NCBI GenBank assembly: GCA_017553505.1
Contig: JAFZLD010000026.1
Coordinates: 1-64,000 of the forward strand
DNA: 64,000 nucleotides
Direction: 5' to 3'
DNA from: Lachnospiraceae bacterium
Lineage (GTDB): Bacteria; Bacillota; Clostridia; Lachnospirales; Lachnospiraceae
The first letter of the stretch is position 1; every line of letters begins with the position of its first letter. Position numbers and translations under genes: made by a program. Shown here piece after piece: positions 41,958 to 50,403 of the stretch. Below the pieces are notes generated by a model. The model was given only the letters and a program-made list of their open reading frames with translations. It had not been told where the DNA came from and did not search any database.

Positions 41958-42896
41958 TTAACCCTTTACCGCACCGATCATGATGCCCTTGGTAAAGTAT
42001 TTCTGGAAGAACGGATATACCAAAAGGATAGGGGTTACTACCACTATGGTAACCGTCATTCGTACCGAAGTAGCCGTCTGCATCTTAGCCATGGATGCCG
42101 CGATATTGGCGGATGACGAACTACCGTTAAGAAGCGCCTTAATGGAGCTGGACTGCGTGATGTACTGATAGAGTACAAACTGCAGGGTGCTAAGTTCCTT
42201 TTTGGTAACGTAAATCAGAGTATCCTGGAATGCGTTCCACTGGTTAACGGCGGTAAAGATTGCTACCGTGGCAAGGATAGGCTTGATTACGGGAAGCATG
42301 ATTCTAAAGAAAATCGTGAGTGTTCCCGCGCCGTCTATCATGGCCGCATCTCTTAGCTCACCGGGAGTCGCTTCTATAAAGGTCTTACAAAGAATCATAT
42401 AGAAGGGGCTTATGGCTGTGGGAAGTACGTAAATCCAGAAGTTGTCGGTAAGTCTTAAATTGCTCATCGTAATGTATAACGGAATAATACCTGCGTTAAA
42501 ATACATGGTAGCTGCTATAAATCTGTACCAAAATTTTCTGCCCCACATTGTCTTGCTTGTGAACATATATCCCAAGAACGCTGACGTAAATACTACTACC
42601 AGTGTTCCGATACCGGTTCTCAAGAGTGAAATCTTAGCTGCATCAAACAAACCTTCAAGTTTCATTACCTGAACATAGTTTGAAAAATGGATTTCCTTGG
42701 GAAGGAAAATTACTTTACCTCTCTCACTAAGCTGATTGGAGCTTATGGAGTTGATAAAGATGTAGTAAAAAGGATAAACACAAACAAATGCAAATATCGA
42801 ATATACAAAATATGTTACGATACTTACCATTCTGTCACCAAAAGAAGGCTTGTAGTGTACGCTTGATGACGCGAATTCCTGATCTTTCTTACTCAT
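41958..42896 (-). CDS. Sugar ABC transporter permease, LplC/MalG type
   Basis: Membrane subunit of a carbohydrate importer with about six helices. The cytoplasmic coupling (EAA) loop reads LRDAAMIDGAGTLTIFFRI. I place the start at ATG 42896 (MSKKDQEF), which is 8 bases from AGGAGG; an upstream GTG overlaps that ribosome site. The result is 312 residues. It starts 12 bases after the LplB-type gene. No ATPase gene is present in the operon; such importers usually borrow a shared MsmK-like ATPase. Confidence 0.9.
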   Translation of the reverse strand: MSKKDQEFASSSVHYKPSFGDRMVSIVTYFVYSIFAFVCVYPFYYIFINSISSNQLSERGKVIFLPKEIHFSNYVQVMKLEGLFDAAKISLLRTGIGTLVVVFTSAFLGYMFTSKTMWGRKFWYRFIAATMYFNAGIIPLYITMSNLRLTDNFWIYVLPTAISPFYMILCKTFIEATPGELRDAAMIDGAGTLTIFFRIMLPVIKPILATVAIFTAVNQWNAFQDTLIYVTKKELSTLQFVLYQYITQSSSIKALLNGSSSSANIAASMAKMQTATSVRMTVTIVVVTPILLVYPFFQKYFTKGIMIGAVKG

Positions 42897-42908
42897 TCGG
42901 GCCACCTC

Positions 42909-43826
42909 CTAAATAAAGCCTTCACCACGTACGAGCTTCGAGAAGCCGTTCGTTAAGGTGAGTAATATGATGCTGACAATTGACTTAAGAATACTTACCG
43001 CAACGGAAAGTGAATATCCGCCGCTGCCCATTGCCAGGTTGTATACGTATAAGTCAAGAACCTGGATGTAGTCTTTGTTGAAGGAGTTCTGGAATACGTA
43101 GAACTGCTCCATACCGTTGGTTAAGAAGTTAGCAAGGTTAAGCATTACGATTACGAAGTATGTAGGTAAGATACTGGGAATCGTGATGTGACGGATAATC
43201 TGCATACGGCTTGCTCCGTCAACCTTGGCCGCTTCTATCATCTGTTCATCGATACCGGTGATGGCCGCTATGTACATGATGGCCGCCCATCCGGCATTCT
43301 TCCACGTCAGCCACAGCCATTGCTTAAAGTAGATATGTTCCGTGGACTTTAGGAAGTCTATGGGTCTGTCAATTAAGTGACAATTCATAAGGATTGTATT
43401 TACAACACCTGTACTGTTGAGTACGGAATAAGCGATTGAGAATACAAGTACCCAGCTTATGAAGTTAGGAATCGTAGTAACTGTCTGTACGAATTTCTTA
43501 AAAGGAACACATTTGATTTCATTAAGAAATACCGCAAATATCATGGGGAACCATGAAAACAGGAGACTCAAACCACTGATGGCGAAGGTGTTACGAAGTA
43601 CCTGTAAAATCTGTTTAACCTTAACAGGGTTCTCTACCATGTACTTAAACCACTTAAGTCCTACGAACTTATCGGGTGTGAGTGCCTGCGGCGGCTTGTA
43701 ATCAAAGAACGCGTATACCCAACCATAAAGCGGATAGTACGAAAAAATAAGTACTATCAGGATAAAAGGCAGGATATAAAGAAACTCTCTGAACGAACGC
43801 CATTTCTTCTTGCTCATATCAACCAT
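42909..43826 (-). CDS. Sugar ABC transporter permease, LplB type
   Basis: First gene of the sugar operon: 305 residues and six predicted membrane helices, with coupling loop MIEAAKVDGASRMQIIRHI and preceding NAGWAAIMYIAAITGID. LplB-type permeases pair with LplC-type partners. The start could be ATG 43826, which lies only 2 bases after GGAAAGG, or the in-frame ATG three codons later (43817), 11 bases after it. The transcript start predicted from the promoter lies about 40 bases upstream, within the tandem operator. Confidence 0.9.
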   Translation of the reverse strand: MVDMSKKKWRSFREFLYILPFILIVLIFSYYPLYGWVYAFFDYKPPQALTPDKFVGLKWFKYMVENPVKVKQILQVLRNTFAISGLSLLFSWFPMIFAVFLNEIKCVPFKKFVQTVTTIPNFISWVLVFSIAYSVLNSTGVVNTILMNCHLIDRPIDFLKSTEHIYFKQWLWLTWKNAGWAAIMYIAAITGIDEQMIEAAKVDGASRMQIIRHITIPSILPTYFVIVMLNLANFLTNGMEQFYVFQNSFNKDYIQVLDLYVYNLAMGSGGYSLSVAVSILKSIVSIILLTLTNGFSKLVRGEGFI

Positions 43827-43843
43827 AACCTTTCCAAAACCAG

Positions 43844-43868
43844 TAAATCGTTTTAATAAATCGTTTTA
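43844..43868. promoter_or_regulatory. Tandem LacI-family-like operators
   Basis: Two identical 12-mers, TAAATCGTTTTA, occupy 43844-43855 and 43857-43868, a 13-bp repeat. Each is a near-palindrome centred on CG (10 of 12 positions symmetrical), the form typical of LacI-family sites. They begin 5 bases downstream of the -10 box, so occupancy would block initiation. The LacI-type regulator in the operon is the obvious ligand. Confidence 0.68.
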
Positions 43869-43872
43869 CAAT

Positions 43873-43901
43873 AATATAGCCTTTTTTTACAAAATATTCA
43901 A
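43873..43901 (-). promoter_or_regulatory. Promoter of the sugar operon
   Basis: Minus strand: -35 TTGAAT (43896-43901), 17-base spacer containing an A-run, -10 TATATT (43873-43878). It lies directly upstream of the tandem operator repeats. Confidence 0.65.
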
Positions 43902-43990
43902 TATTTTTACAGCACTTTTACTTTTTTGGTGACATTTCTCCAAATTTGTTTGTGCATATTTGTTTAAAAATGAGTTGTATGCATACAAAT

Positions 43991-44015
43991 ACCCCCAACT
44001 TGGTAAGTTGGGGGT
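43991..44015 (-). terminator. Strong hairpin after azlD
   Basis: ACCCCCAACTT and AAGTTGGGGGT form a perfect 11-bp stem with a 3-base loop, 6 bases after the azlD stop. The following minus-strand sequence ATTTGTAT is only moderately T-rich. It probably ends the azlCD transcript. Confidence 0.75.
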
Positions 44016-44021
44016 AAATTT

Positions 44022-44333
44022 CTAAACAAATAATTCAATTATAAATACTGCCACACAACAGATAATCGATACCGGGAACAGGCCCAGTCCGAAGTATGCT
44101 GCCACGATACCGAGTAACAGTGCCACAAGGCCTGCTATGGGGCTCTGTGTGGCCTCCATAATGGCCGGGAAGGTCATTACGGCTAGGGTTACGTACGGAA
44201 CGTAATACAAGAAGCTTTGTATGAACTTATTCTTAATGGGCTTCCTGATAAGCGTTATGGGTAATACTCTTATACCGTTGGTAACCACTATCGCTATCAA
44301 TATATAAATCAATACTTTAACCGTATCATGCAT
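44022..44333 (-). CDS. azlD: Branched-chain amino acid transport protein AzlD
   Basis: Small partner subunit of the AzlCD exporter family. The 103 residues are nearly all hydrophobic, with four predicted helices and family segments TNGIRVLPITLIRKPIKNKF and YVPYVTLAVMTFPAI. I place the start at ATG 44333 because GGAGG lies 8 bases before it; an upstream GTG overlaps that site. The gene overlaps the end of azlC by 8 bases, which indicates translational coupling. It should work with AzlC in the membrane. Confidence 0.9.
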   Translation of the reverse strand: MHDTVKVLIYILIAIVVTNGIRVLPITLIRKPIKNKFIQSFLYYVPYVTLAVMTFPAIMEATQSPIAGLVALLLGIVAAYFGLGLFPVSIICCVAVFIIELFV

Positions 44334-45060
44334 CGGCGCCACCTCCGTTCTCGGGAGTGGTATGCGGTTTGATTACAGCCGCCACAGCCGCGATAATGAT
44401 AGTAAGTATTATCGTTCTGGTGCCTGAACTTATCTCCTTGACTACAGGTGCAATGCTGAAGATGTAGCTAAGCGTAAAGCTTGCGATTACAGCTACTGCC
44501 ACAGCCTTGTCCTTCTTGGAAGGCGGTACGATAATTGCAAGGAACATTCCGTACAAAGCTACGCTCAGAGCCGATACAGCCCTTGTAGGAAGTGCTCCGC
44601 CGGCCACAATACCGAGTGCGGTGCCAAGAGCCCACATGGGACCTGCTACAGCAGTCGCCCCGAAAGTGTAGCCGGGCTTAAGATAGCCAGGCCAGGCAAT
44701 GGATATACCGAATATCTCGTCTGTACAGCATACGCCCACCAGCAGCCTCTTAATGATGCCGGTCTTCGGATTAAACTTCTGGCTGAGAGCAGCGTTCATG
44801 AGAAGGTATCTCGCATTGGCAATAAGTGATATCACTACTGCTTCCCAATACGTTCCAAGCGCCGCTATTAACGTATATATAGCGTACTCTCCCGCTGAGG
44901 CTCTTACAAAGAGACTTGAAAAGAAGCCCATCACAGGTGTGAGTCCGCCTTTCTTGGCTATTATTCCCAGGGAAAAAGAAACCGCAAAGTATCCAAGACC
45001 TATGGGAAGGCCGTCACGCATACCTTTAAGGAATGCACCGTTGTCTTTATTATTACTCAC
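44326..45060 (-). CDS. azlC: Branched-chain amino acid permease AzlC
   Basis: Large subunit of the AzlCD pair, known in Bacillus for export of branched-chain amino acids and analogues. The 244 residues form about 7 helices; the N-terminus GMRDGLPIGLGYFAVSFSLG and the segment GVCCTDEIFGISIAWPGY are characteristic. Translation starts at GTG (45058-45060), about 10 bases after AAGGA. It lies after the tsf terminator, so it probably has its own promoter, which I could not place with confidence. Confidence 0.92.
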   Translation of the reverse strand: MSNNKDNGAFLKGMRDGLPIGLGYFAVSFSLGIIAKKGGLTPVMGFFSSLFVRASAGEYAIYTLIAALGTYWEAVVISLIANARYLLMNAALSQKFNPKTGIIKRLLVGVCCTDEIFGISIAWPGYLKPGYTFGATAVAGPMWALGTALGIVAGGALPTRAVSALSVALYGMFLAIIVPPSKKDKAVAVAVIASFTLSYIFSIAPVVKEISSGTRTIILTIIIAAVAAVIKPHTTPENGGGADA

Positions 45061-45099
45061 GTCACATCAGTCCTTTAACTTAGTAAAGTGGTTCTAGTT

Positions 45100-45128
45100 A
45101 AAAAGAGGCGGTTATTACTAACCGCCTC
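45100..45128 (-). terminator. Terminator of the rpsB-tsf transcript
   Basis: GAGGCGGTTA, loop, TAACCGCCTC: a perfect 10-bp stem with a 4-base loop, followed on the minus strand by TTTTTAA. It lies directly after tsf, where pyrH would usually follow. Confidence 0.92.
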
Positions 45129-45150
45129 AAGTAATTCAAAGAGGTATATC

Positions 45151-46236
45151 TTATAAACCTGCCTGAGCAGCAACTTCTGCAGCGAAGTCGTCAACCTTCT
45201 TCTCCATACCTTCGCCAACTTCGAAACGAACGAACTTAGCTACGGTGATGTTAGCGTCAACGCTCTTAAGGTAAGCTGCTACGCTCTGCTTGCCGTCTTC
45301 AGCCTTAACGTATACCTGATCGAGAAGGCAGATTTCCTTTAAGTGCTTGGAAATACGTCCCTCTACGAGGCCTGCGAAAATCTTATCGCCGGAGATGTTA
45401 GCCTTGTCAGCAAGTGCAAGTTCTGCAAGCTGAGCCTTAGCTGCATCGGATAAGAAGTTGGGAAGATAGTTCATGTTGGACTTCTTCTCTTCGTAGATAG
45501 CCTTATCGGAATCGCTCCATACACCGTTAAGTGCCTTTTCAATAAGCTTGTTAAGAATAGGCTTGGGAAGTGAGAAAGGATCGTTAAGTGCGCTCTCAAG
45601 AGTGATGTCCTTCTCCTTGGCAAGTTCATCTGCAGAAATATCGTTTCTGGAGATGTAGGTGGGGTTCATAGCTGCAACCTGCATTGCAACGTTGGTAAGA
45701 GCTTCCTTAACTGCGTCGCCCTGTGCACCGTTAGCTGCTACAAGAACACCGATCTTACCGCCACCGTGTACGTAAGATACAACAGTGTCGCCTTCAACCT
45801 TGGCAAATCTTCTGATGGAAAGCTTCTCACCGATTGTAGCGGTCTTCTCTACAAGAACTTCCTTAACGGTCTTGGAAGAATCCTCGATCCACTTTTCATC
45901 CATCATAGCTTCAACATCAGCTGCTGAAGAAGCAAGTGCCTGCTTAGCTACTGCTTCAACATAGCTCTGGAAAGTTTCATTCTTGGCAACGAAGTCTGTC
46001 TCGGAGTTAACCTCAACAACTACTGCCTTACCGCCTTCGATAGCGGTACGGGTAATACCTTCAGCTGCGATACGGCTTGCTTTCTTCTCAGCCTTAGCTG
46101 CGCCGCTCTTTCTTAATACATCTACAGCGGCTTCCATGTCGCCGTTTGTTTCATTAAGTGCCTTTTTACAATCCATCATGCCGGCACCGGTCATTTCACG
46201 TAATTCTTTTACCATGCTTGCGGTAATGTCTGCCAT
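45151..46236 (-). CDS. tsf: Elongation factor Ts with an insertion
   Basis: EF-Ts recycles EF-Tu by driving GDP release. The N-terminal UBA-like part has VKELREMTGAGMMDCKKAL, and the core has VVVEVNSETDFVAKNETF (TDFVA motif near residue 80). The C-terminal part GLVEGRISKHLKEICLLDQ (near 289) is also canonical. At 361 residues it is about 60 longer than common bacterial EF-Ts. The extra residues, about 218-280 (FSLPKPILNKL through AELALADKANIS), sit between the second core subdomain and the coiled-coil region. AAAGGAG precedes the ATG. rpsB lies 40 bases upstream. Confidence 0.96.
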   Translation of the reverse strand: MADITASMVKELREMTGAGMMDCKKALNETNGDMEAAVDVLRKSGAAKAEKKASRIAAEGITRTAIEGGKAVVVEVNSETDFVAKNETFQSYVEAVAKQALASSAADVEAMMDEKWIEDSSKTVKEVLVEKTATIGEKLSIRRFAKVEGDTVVSYVHGGGKIGVLVAANGAQGDAVKEALTNVAMQVAAMNPTYISRNDISADELAKEKDITLESALNDPFSLPKPILNKLIEKALNGVWSDSDKAIYEEKKSNMNYLPNFLSDAAKAQLAELALADKANISGDKIFAGLVEGRISKHLKEICLLDQVYVKAEDGKQSVAAYLKSVDANITVAKFVRFEVGEGMEKKVDDFAAEVAAQAGL

Positions 46237-46276
46237 GATTATATTCTCCTTTATTCTGTTATGTACTTAAGATAAA

Positions 46277-47038
46277 TTAAGCTTCTTCTGCTACTTCTTC
46301 GATGTCGGTAGCTTCTACTTCAGCGTCTGCGTTAGCGTCTTCTGCTGTAGCGGTTTCACCCTGATTAGCTTCGATTACTGCGTCAGCCATCTTGGAAACG
46401 ATAAGCTTAACGGCTCTGATAGCATCATCATTACCGGGGATAATATAGTCAAGTTCTTCAGGATCGCAGTTGGTGTCACCGATACCAAGTAAGGTGATTC
46501 CGAGTGCGTGTGCTTCCTGAACACAGATGTGCTCTTTCTTAGGGTCAACTACGAAGATAGCGTCGGGAATTCTCTTCATATCCTTGATACCGCCAAGGTT
46601 CTTCTCAAGCTTTTCCCATTCCTTCTTGATGTTGATAACTTCTTTCTTGGGAAGTACGTCGAAAGTGCCGTCCTGAGACATGGTCTCGATAGCCTTAAGA
46701 CGTGCGATACGGGACTGAATGGTCTTGAAGTTGGTAAGCATACCGCCAAGCCATCTCTCGTTAACATAGAACATACCGCAACGCTCAGCTTCAGTCTTAA
46801 CTGCATCCTGAGCCTGCTTCTTGGTACCTACGAAAAGTACGGTACCGCCCTGAGCTACGATATCGGAAATTGCATTGTAAGCTTCGTCAACCTTACCTAC
46901 AGACTTCTGAAGGTCGATGATGTGGATACCGTTTCTCTCGGTGAAGATGTAGGGAGCCATCTTAGGGTTCCATCTTCTGGTCTGGTGTCCGAAATGAACA
47001 CCTGCTTCAAGTAACTGTTTCATTGAAATAACGCTCAT
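46277..47038 (-). CDS. rpsB: 30S ribosomal protein S2
   Basis: Small-subunit protein S2, 253 residues. Signatures are [20 protein letters not shown] at the start, [35 protein letters not shown], and [19 protein letters not shown] with [16 protein letters not shown]-terminal acidic tail rich in Ala, Glu and Thr is present (about residues 228-253). GGAGG lies 8 bases upstream of the ATG. Behind it is a strong promoter and a leader of about 130 bases. Confidence 0.98.
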   Translation of the reverse strand: MSVISMKQLLEAGVHFGHQTRRWNPKMAPYIFTERNGIHIIDLQKSVGKVDEAYNAISDIVAQGGTVLFVGTKKQAQDAVKTEAERCGMFYVNERWLGGMLTNFKTIQSRIARLKAIETMSQDGTFDVLPKKEVINIKKEWEKLEKNLGGIKDMKRIPDAIFVVDPKKEHICVQEAHALGITLLGIGDTNCDPEELDYIIPGNDDAIRAVKLIVSKMADAVIEANQGETATAEDANADAEVEATDIEEVAEEA

Positions 47039-47167
47039 TTTAAAATCCTCCGTTTTAGTTAATCATCCGTGTGTGTCCGCTTTCCGTCAACTTCCGCGTT
47101 AAAGAAGCACCGACGGGGATGTGCGTGCATTATTGCACACAAAACACACGTGCCTTTTAGTCACAGC
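47039..47167 (-). promoter_or_regulatory. Structured 5' leader of rpsB
   Basis: The transcript from the promoter at 47174-47202 carries about 130 untranslated bases. They contain GTGTGC/GCACGC and CCGTC/GACGG pairings and later an ACACACAC stretch that can pair with the upstream GTGTGT. Ribosomal protein S2 leaders are known autoregulatory elements in some bacteria. I cannot match this one to a described class. Confidence 0.45.
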
Positions 47168-47173
47168 GTACCG

Positions 47174-47202
47174 ATTGTATCACAAGACTTGTGCCTTTGC
47201 AA
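47174..47202 (-). promoter_or_regulatory. Promoter of rpsB-tsf
   Basis: Minus strand: -35 TTGCAA (47197-47202), 17-base spacer, extended -10 TGATACAAT with TACAAT at 47174-47179. This is a strong match, as expected for a ribosomal protein operon. Confidence 0.75.
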
Positions 47203-47208
47203 GCATTT

Positions 47209-47679
47209 TTAGAAAATACCGAGATTACAAAGAATATCGAATGCAAAATGGATAACCGCAATCAGAAAAGCAAGCACTGAAAAAGTAATCGCGGCGTTAA
47301 CCCTGGACTCGGTGCTCTTGCCCGAAGCATTAACAGATGCCTTGACCTTTTCGGCTTCGTCCACCACTACGGCCTGCACGTTACGGTATACCTTAACGTT
47401 CTCGGTGTGGATGGCGTCTCTGGTTTCTTTCTTGCAGTCTTCCACAATCGATTTAAAGTCTCCGAGGCCGTCGACCTTGTCGCTTAAGCTTTTAAGAACT
47501 TCACCGTTCTTTACGGCATTGTCCTTAAGTTCGCCCACAACGTTCTTAAGTTCAGACTCGGATTCTTTCTTCGCAAAAGAAAATCCTGCGGTCTCGGGTC
47601 TTGCTTCATAAGAAGATCCGGAAACGCTTCTCCGGGGCTTACCCGAAAATCTTTTAAATCTTTCCGAAAAAATGCTCAT
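47209..47679 (-). CDS. Small tail-anchored coiled-coil protein, unknown function
   Basis: I do not recognise a family. The 156 residues have a basic, Ser-rich start (MSIFSERFKRFSGKPRR), a long charged helical region (about 35-125) with heptad-like spacing (VVGELKDNAVKNGEVLKSL), and a single hydrophobic helix at the C-terminus (about 131-152, ITFSVLAFLIAVIHFAFDIL). The layout is that of a tail-anchored protein with a cytoplasmic coiled coil. GGGAGG lies before the ATG. It sits between the YhaN-like gene and the rpsB promoter with no overlap. Confidence 0.7.
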   Translation of the reverse strand: MSIFSERFKRFSGKPRRSVSGSSYEARPETAGFSFAKKESESELKNVVGELKDNAVKNGEVLKSLSDKVDGLGDFKSIVEDCKKETRDAIHTENVKVYRNVQAVVVDEAEKVKASVNASGKSTESRVNAAITFSVLAFLIAVIHFAFDILCNLGIF

Positions 47680-47760
47680 ACAACCTCCCGTTTAACAAAC
47701 AGTACGTGTATCACTACATATCTAACAATATCACCTTTTTACGGTAATATAAACCTTTAT

Positions 47761-50403
47761 CTACAGCTTTCTCTCACTTCTGCAGGTCAAATAAAGTACC
47801 TGGTAGTCCTTGGCCACAACTTCCAAGAGTTTCTCGGCGCCTTCAAGCTTCCTGTCGTCGAGATTCACGAAGGGATCGTCCATGATAAGCGTGGGCTTCT
47901 CGCCGGTATACATTGCGTCGGCCATGGCAAGTCTCATACAGAATCCTATGAGGTCTCTGTAGCCGTAGCTGAGCGTGTCTACGTTACGCTGCTTACCCTT
48001 CTCCTTAACCGTTATATTGGTATTGGCGTCAATCTTGTAAGCTGCGGCCGTATCACCCGTAAGCGCCGTGTAATACTTGGAGAATCCGGTAAGGAGTGGC
48101 TCCATGTATCTTGCGGTAAGGCTTTCTTTGGCCTCAGTTAAGATGGTGCCGGTTAACTCGATAAGTTTCAGGCGATGCTGCTTCTCTGCAATGGATTCTT
48201 CAAGTTCCTTAAGCTCTTCCACGTCTTCCTGCCAGGTGTCGTAGTTCTCGGCACAGTCATCCAAAGTTCTCGTGTCGGTAAGTATTGCCTCGCGAAGTGT
48301 GTCGGCGCGTAAGTTCAATTCTTCTTCCCTGTCATGAATCGCTTCAACCGACTCTGCGCCTTCCTGCGACGCTGCCATTATTTCTTCTATATTCTTATCA
48401 TTCTTAAACGCCTCGAGACGCCCCTCGACATCATTGAAAAGTTCACGCACCGATTCATACTCGGTAACGGCATCCAGAAGGTCTTCAACTTTTTCAAAAA
48501 GGTTGCCGCTTATATCGATGTCATACTGCGAAAGTCCCGATTCAAGCTCACTGCGAAGTCTTGTCGCTTCCTCGGCCGCACGCTTGTGGTCACGATTCTT
48601 CTTGGAAAGTAAGTTAAAGTGCGAAATCTTTCCCTTCAAATCCGTAAGAAGCGCCACCTGCCTTGACTCATCCGCCTGCGTGGAATACTTGTAAAGGAAC
48701 GCATTCACGCCTGCAGACAACTCGGCGCATTTCTTAGTATAATCATACTCCGACGCCATTCCGGCCTTCTCAAGAAGCGCCTTGTAGTCATATGAATCAT
48801 AAAGGATGCCCTGCAGCGCCTTCGGAACGTTAATCTCATCGTAAGCTATGCCGAAGCTGTACAGAAGATTCTGCGTAGCCTCTTCGATATCCGCCGACTT
48901 GTCCCTGTATTCGCTGAGTCTTTCCTTAATATCGTTAATCTCCGCCGCCCTGACGCGCTTATCCTGCCCCGACGAAAGGCTCTTCTTAACCTGCAGCAAA
49001 AGAAAGACCAGCCCAAGCCCGAAAGCCAAATAAGAAAAGTAAGAAAGTCTTACCGGGCTCTCAACCTTAAGCACCAAATCGCACAGTAGCAACACAGCGC
49101 CGGCCAGCACAAGGAACAGTCCGAGAAGCATTAAGCCCTTCCTGCCACCCTTCTCGCCGTACGTGTATTCTTTGTCCGATAAGTCACGCTCGAGGAAGCG
49201 CGCTTCATTAAGCATGCGGCTTCTGTCGTTCCAGTCGTTAAGCGCTCCGTTAACGTCGGCTTCAAGCGTATGCGGATCTTTGTATATATTGTTGTAACGC
49301 GAAAGCTTATCCTGCTCGGCTTCGGTCAAAGAATGCTTCTCTGTAATACCGCGAAGTCTCGCGCATTCTTCCGCGTCGTCAATCATCCTGTCGATGTCGG
49401 GCTCGGAGGGAACGCCTTCTTTGAACGTGTTAAGAAGCGTATTGTACAAAGCTTCCTCTGTATCTTCAAGACGCGTGCCTTCGTACAAAGCCTGCGCTTC
49501 TCTGAGTCTGTCGGCCGTATCTTCAAGCGCCTTGCCGTTCTCGCTTGTGGGAACCTTGCCGGGGAAGCGGTCGCGCCTGGATTTAAGCAGGTTTTCTTTG
49601 TCTTTGTATTCGTTAAGAAGCTTCTCGTAAGCTTCCTTGTCATTTAACAGTTTCTCGACACGAAGAGCTTCTTTCTTTTTAAGGGAAAGTTCGGAAAGCT
49701 CCTTCTTGCAGTTTTCGAGTTCATCTTTCTCCTTCTTGATACGCTCGGACACGGCTGCCATGGTGGATTCTATTCCCTGACCGTTTCGAATGCGACTCTT
49801 AAGCTCGGAGGCGTAAGCCTTGTCCTTGGCTATCTCGCCGGTCTTGCGGGTGGCGGACATTGCGTTCAAAGTATCCTTGATAATCGACTCGGCATTGGCA
49901 TAACGATTTAAGTCCATGCCGTCGGAAATGTTACCGAGGCGCGCATTGACGTCGTCTGTAGCCTTCGAAGATGCCGCATCGCTCTGGCTTATAAATACCG
50001 TATTCATGAAGGACTCACTGTTAATGTGGAACAGTTCCTCGCCTATCTTCTCGCTGTAATCCGTCGATTCGAGGTTAGTCGCGCGGTCACGAAGTTCGAA
50101 GGTATCCTCGGCGGCCTTAGCTCCGAAAAACCTTGTCATCTCGTAGGTCTTGCCGTGAGTTTCGAAGACTATGCTTCCGCCGAAAGCACCGCCCTGCCAG
50201 GGGGCGAAACGCTTTCTTTCGTTCTTCATTACATCGACCTTGCCGTCGCCCTCTAAGCCATAGAAAAGCGCTCTTATAAAGGCCGCAAGCGTACTCTTGC
50301 CCCAGCCGTTGTCATTACAGAATGTATTCAATCCTTCCGCAAAAGAAAGGTCTACGCCTGATAACTTACCGAAATTTTCAACATGACAGGATATCAGTTT
50401 CAT
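47761..50403 (-). CDS. YhaN-like SMC/SbcC-type ATPase with membrane helices
   Basis: An 880-residue ATPase with split nucleotide-binding halves. The N-terminus has SCHVENFGKLSGVDLSF and Walker A NGWGKST (near residue 33). The C-terminus has TLSYGYRDLIGFCMRLAMAD and Walker B PTLIMDDPFVNLDD. Between them are long coiled coils, interrupted near residues 422-470 by two hydrophobic helices (LMLLGLFLVLAGAVLLL and YLAFGLGLVFLLLQ), as in Bacillus YhaN. It overlaps the nuclease gene upstream by 4 bases. The pair should form an SbcCD-like complex acting on DNA, possibly at the membrane. The physiological role of this family is poorly defined. Confidence 0.85.
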   Translation of the reverse strand: MKLISCHVENFGKLSGVDLSFAEGLNTFCNDNGWGKSTLAAFIRALFYGLEGDGKVDVMKNERKRFAPWQGGAFGGSIVFETHGKTYEMTRFFGAKAAEDTFELRDRATNLESTDYSEKIGEELFHINSESFMNTVFISQSDAASSKATDDVNARLGNISDGMDLNRYANAESIIKDTLNAMSATRKTGEIAKDKAYASELKSRIRNGQGIESTMAAVSERIKKEKDELENCKKELSELSLKKKEALRVEKLLNDKEAYEKLLNEYKDKENLLKSRRDRFPGKVPTSENGKALEDTADRLREAQALYEGTRLEDTEEALYNTLLNTFKEGVPSEPDIDRMIDDAEECARLRGITEKHSLTEAEQDKLSRYNNIYKDPHTLEADVNGALNDWNDRSRMLNEARFLERDLSDKEYTYGEKGGRKGLMLLGLFLVLAGAVLLLCDLVLKVESPVRLSYFSYLAFGLGLVFLLLQVKKSLSSGQDKRVRAAEINDIKERLSEYRDKSADIEEATQNLLYSFGIAYDEINVPKALQGILYDSYDYKALLEKAGMASEYDYTKKCAELSAGVNAFLYKYSTQADESRQVALLTDLKGKISHFNLLSKKNRDHKRAAEEATRLRSELESGLSQYDIDISGNLFEKVEDLLDAVTEYESVRELFNDVEGRLEAFKNDKNIEEIMAASQEGAESVEAIHDREEELNLRADTLREAILTDTRTLDDCAENYDTWQEDVEELKELEESIAEKQHRLKLIELTGTILTEAKESLTARYMEPLLTGFSKYYTALTGDTAAAYKIDANTNITVKEKGKQRNVDTLSYGYRDLIGFCMRLAMADAMYTGEKPTLIMDDPFVNLDDRKLEGAEKLLEVVAKDYQVLYLTCRSERKL

